From GCA-002050365 sp038235165 (GTDB lineage: Bacteria > Acidobacteriota > Blastocatellia > Pyrinomonadales > Pyrinomonadaceae): a stretch of 64,000 bases of DNA. The stretch covers positions 62,001-126,000 of the forward strand of contig JBBSUG010000012.1 in assembly GCA_038235165.1 (NCBI GenBank). The letters are read 5' to 3'. Both the position numbers and the translations under genes were made by a program. The notes beneath the pieces are model-generated. The model was not told the origin of the DNA. It saw only the letters and a list, made by a program, of their open reading frames with translations, and made no database searches. Of this stretch, positions 61,495 through 64,000 are shown piece by piece (positions within the stretch are counted from its first letter, which is position 1; every line of letters starts with the position of its first letter).

Positions 61495-62928
61495 ATGTTG
61501 CCTGTGTCAAAACGAAAACTACTTCTTGCAGACGATTCGATAACGATTCAAAAAGTCGTCAATCTAACCTTTGCCGATGAGGGAATTGAAGTCATCACCG
61601 CCAGCGACGGCGATTCAGCGATGCAGAAATTTGTCGAAAACAGACCGGATTTGGTGATGGTTGATGTCAATATGCCGGGTATGGACGGTTACCGGATTTG
61701 CGAATTGATCAAACAGGACAACGACACCAAACAGATTCCGGTGATTCTGCTGGTCGGTTCGTTTGAACCGTTTGACGAGGAAGAAGCCCGTCGCGTCGGG
61801 GCTGACGATTATCTGACTAAACCTTTTCAGTCAATTCGCCAACTAGTCAATAAAGTTTCGAGTTTGCTCGGTTCCGAAAAAGAAGAAAGTTCGGCTAATG
61901 TCAATTTCGAGCCGACCGACGATTATAAAAAACCGGATTACGAGGTTTCGGCTAATAACGCTTTCGGTGATGCGGGAATGGATGACGACGATATAATTCA
62001 GACCAATCAAGTCAATAATCTGCCGGTTGAAGAAGAGCAAAAGTTTGCTGCAAGTCCCGTTTCCGAAAATCCGTTCGACAGTCTTCCCAAAATGCAGCTG
62101 AAAAAGCCGTATGATTTCGGCGCGAAAAGTCTAACTGAAGAAAACGATCCGCAAACACAGCCGTTCACGGCGGCGGATTTTGATGAAATCACTCTGGGCG
62201 CGGCAAACACAAACACGGAAAAGATTTTCGATTTCGCAGATAAACCAAGTTTTTCAAAAAGATATATTATCGAAGAGCCGAAACCTCTCGCCAAAAAAAT
62301 GACGGCGAGCGAAACTCCTTCAAAACCTTCTTTTGCCGAGGAAAAACCGCACGATGCGGCTGAGGAAAATACAATCGTTTTTCCGACCGCGCGACCGACT
62401 GCGCTGCTGAATTTCGATGATCTGAATCTGCTCGAACTTCCGACGTTCGAGAACGAGAATTTTTCATTTGAAGCGGAACAAGACATCTCCACAGATATGC
62501 CGGACGAGATCACTGCGCCGATGCCGAAAATATCGGAAATACTGGAAAAAATGCCGGAAACGATGGAAGCCTTTTCCAGACAAGAATCTGAAATTTCCGG
62601 GTCGAACGAAATGCCGGACAAGCAGTCGGCAACCATACCGGAAGCATTCAATTTTCCGGTGACTCCGCCGAACAGTGAAAAGCAAAGTGATGTGGCGGAA
62701 ATGTCGCCGTTTGGTGAAACGAAAACAGACGAAGCGCAAAATTACACGGAAACGGCAGAGAATTCCGTGCAGTCAATTAATTTTACACCTGATTTAATCG
62801 AAGCGATTGCCGCCAAAGTCGCTGAAAAAATATCCGAAATAGCCGTGCGGGAAATCACTTCAAAGGTCACGCCGCAAATGGTCGAAATGATCATTAAACA
62901 AATGGCGGAAGAAAAAAGAAAAGAATAA
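61495..62928 (+). CDS. Receiver-domain protein with long acidic linker and C-terminal helix
   Basis: 477 residues. Receiver domain: LLADDSITIQKVVNLTF, Asp in LVMVDVNMPGMDGY, LVGSFEPFDE and YLTKPFQ. Then ~300 residues low in complexity and rich in Glu/Asp/Pro, and a C-terminal helix (FTPDLIEAIAAKVAEKISEI...VEMIIKQMAEEKRKE). This plan resembles FrzS/gliding-type regulators with a coiled tail. No DNA-binding or enzyme domain. ATG 61495 lies only 2 nt after GAGGAG, so TTG 61498 or GTG 61504 may be used instead. Confidence 0.85.
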   Translation: MLPVSKRKLLLADDSITIQKVVNLTFADEGIEVITASDGDSAMQKFVENRPDLVMVDVNMPGMDGYRICELIKQDNDTKQIPVILLVGSFEPFDEEEARRVGADDYLTKPFQSIRQLVNKVSSLLGSEKEESSANVNFEPTDDYKKPDYEVSANNAFGDAGMDDDDIIQTNQVNNLPVEEEQKFAASPVSENPFDSLPKMQLKKPYDFGAKSLTEENDPQTQPFTAADFDEITLGAANTNTEKIFDFADKPSFSKRYIIEEPKPLAKKMTASETPSKPSFAEEKPHDAAEENTIVFPTARPTALLNFDDLNLLELPTFENENFSFEAEQDISTDMPDEITAPMPKISEILEKMPETMEAFSRQESEISGSNEMPDKQSATIPEAFNFPVTPPNSEKQSDVAEMSPFGETKTDEAQNYTETAENSVQSINFTPDLIEAIAAKVAEKISEIAVREITSKVTPQMVEMIIKQMAEEKRKE

Positions 62929-62955
62929 TCAACAGCAAAATGGTATATGGAAAAT

Positions 62956-63000
62956 TGGTTAGTTTTCGCCGCTCAGATGAAAACTAACCATTTTTGTTTT
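62956..63000 (+). terminator. Rho-independent terminator
   Basis: A perfect 12-bp stem TGGTTAGTTTTC/GAAAACTAACCA, 11-nt loop, then TTTTTGTTTT, 27 nt after the receiver-domain gene. Confidence 0.85.
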
Positions 63001-63058
63001 AGAATGCTTCTAAGTTCGACACCGGACTTTTGAACCTTAAACTTTAAACTTTTTATTT

Positions 63059-64000
63059 ATGGAACTCGAAAAAGCCTACAATCCAACCGAAGCCGAAAGC
63101 ACGCATTACAAAAAATGGGAAGCGAACGGCTGTTTCGCGCCTGAAATCAATGAAAACCGAGAAGCCGAAGCGTTTTCAATCGTCATTCCGCCGCCGAACG
63201 TAACGGGAAGTCTGCATATGGGACACGCGCTCCAACATACCTTAATGGACGTTTTGACGCGCTGGAAACGAATGCAGGGTTACAGAACTTTATTTCTCGT
63301 CGGGGTTGACCACGCGGGAATTTCGACGCAGTTGATGGTTACGCGGCAATTAAAAAAAGAAGAACACAAAACGCCGCAGGATATTGGCAGAGAAGCGTTT
63401 ACGGAAAAAGTTTGGGCGTGGAAAAAGCAGTACGGCGACACGATCACGAAACAAATTCGCCGCGAAGGTTTGTCGGTTGACTGGTCGCGCGAACGTTTCA
63501 CGATGGACGAAAGCCTTTCAATCGCCGTGCGAAATGTTTTCGTTACGTTGTATGAAGAAGGCTGGATTTATCGCGGAAATCGAATAATAAATTGGTGTCC
63601 AAAGGACAAAACTGTTTTGTCGGATTTGGAAGTTAAAGAAGAAACAAAAAAAGACGGCAAACTTTATTATTTGCAATATCCGGTCAAGGATACGGCGGAA
63701 ACAAGCGCGTCAGCAAGTGTGCCGAGAAGAATAACGGTGGCGACGACGCGCCCGGAAACGATGCTCGGCGACACGGCGGTTGCGGTTAATCCTGACGATG
63801 AACGCTACGCAGATTTGATTGGCAAAACCATCGAATTGCCGCTGACGAACAGAGAAATTAAAATCATCGCCGACGATTATGTCGAATCGGATTTCGGCAC
63901 GGGCGCGGTCAAAATTACGCCCGCGCACGACCCGAACGATTATGAAATCGGTTTGCGGCACGATCTCGAACAGATCAATATAATGAACAACGACGCGACG
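63059..64000 (+). CDS. valS: Valyl-tRNA synthetase (3' truncated by the window)
   Basis: 314 residues visible from ATG 63059, open to the right edge. MELEKAYNPTEAESTHYKKW is the ValRS N-terminus, PPPNVTGSLHMGHAL carries the HIGH-type motif (HMGH), then ITKQIRREGLSVDWSRERFTM, INWCPKDKTVLSDLEV, and the editing domain TTRPETMLGDTAVAVNP and TPAHDPNDYEIG with the YADLIGKTIELPL block. Charges tRNA-Val and edits mischarged Thr. The KMSKS loop lies beyond the edge. Confidence 0.96.
   Translation, partial: MELEKAYNPTEAESTHYKKWEANGCFAPEINENREAEAFSIVIPPPNVTGSLHMGHALQHTLMDVLTRWKRMQGYRTLFLVGVDHAGISTQLMVTRQLKKEEHKTPQDIGREAFTEKVWAWKKQYGDTITKQIRREGLSVDWSRERFTMDESLSIAVRNVFVTLYEEGWIYRGNRIINWCPKDKTVLSDLEVKEETKKDGKLYYLQYPVKDTAETSASASVPRRITVATTRPETMLGDTAVAVNPDDERYADLIGKTIELPLTNREIKIIADDYVESDFGTGAVKITPAHDPNDYEIGLRHDLEQINIMNNDAT

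Overview
The window reads as a chromosomal segment of a free-living Gram-negative bacterium. The best guess is an Acidobacteriota member of the Blastocatellia/Pyrinomonadales type. That rests on inference: moderate GC core genes with frequent TTG/GTG starts, a division/cell-wall (dcw) cluster without mraZ or murE, a monomeric isocitrate dehydrogenase, a small bacterial microcompartment locus, and many secreted proteins and lipoproteins. No 16S rRNA gene is present to confirm it.

Layout. 1-2.3 kb: the end of an unknown gene and two radical SAM genes separated by a shared terminator. 2.3-6.2 kb: a very AT-rich two-gene cassette (nuclease-like/P-loop protein plus AAA-TPR protein), apparently acquired and the strongest candidate for an undescribed defence-type system. 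6.3-9 kb: DUF421-DinB-gltX operon and tRNA-Ser(GCU). 9-14.3 kb: an exported protein and a large PDZ-GAF-PAS histidine kinase behind a sigma54-type promoter. 14.3-23.7 kb: metabolic and hypothetical genes (class IV aminotransferase, SDR, GNAT, DUF1015, two paralogous lipoproteins, pterin dehydratase, icd) with a frameshifted gene and two repeat elements. 24-28.2 kb: a second acquired block with a DUF262/DUF1524 protein, a probable type II restriction enzyme and its D12-class adenine methyltransferase, followed by a decayed copy of the restriction gene's start. 28.2-35.1 kb: MATE transporter, HtrA-like protease, ispH, hydrolase and ruvAB. 35.2-40.3 kb: rex, then a compact microcompartment operon (class II aldolase with a candidate encapsulation peptide, one BMC-H and three BMC-P shell proteins) interrupted by a Uma2 gene and a secreted DUF2059 gene. 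40.3-43.5 kb: LemA, a nucleotidyltransferase-like protein, a TPM-domain protein and a ZIP transporter.

43.7-59.5 kb is a contiguous dcw cluster: rsmH-ftsL-ftsI-murF-mraY-murD-(hypothetical)-ftsW-murG-murC-ftsQ-ftsA-ftsZ. It starts from a good sigma70 promoter with a roughly 290-nt leader. Downstream are an Hfq-like protein, pdxA, two receiver-domain proteins and the first third of valS.

A recurring theme is a family of degenerate AT-rich heptamer-like repeats (words such as ATTCCAAATTCC and AATCTGGAATC). They lie directly before start codons, including mraY, murC, ftsQ and ftsA, form a perfect 27-bp hairpin between murC and ftsQ, and in one case run in frame through a coding sequence.
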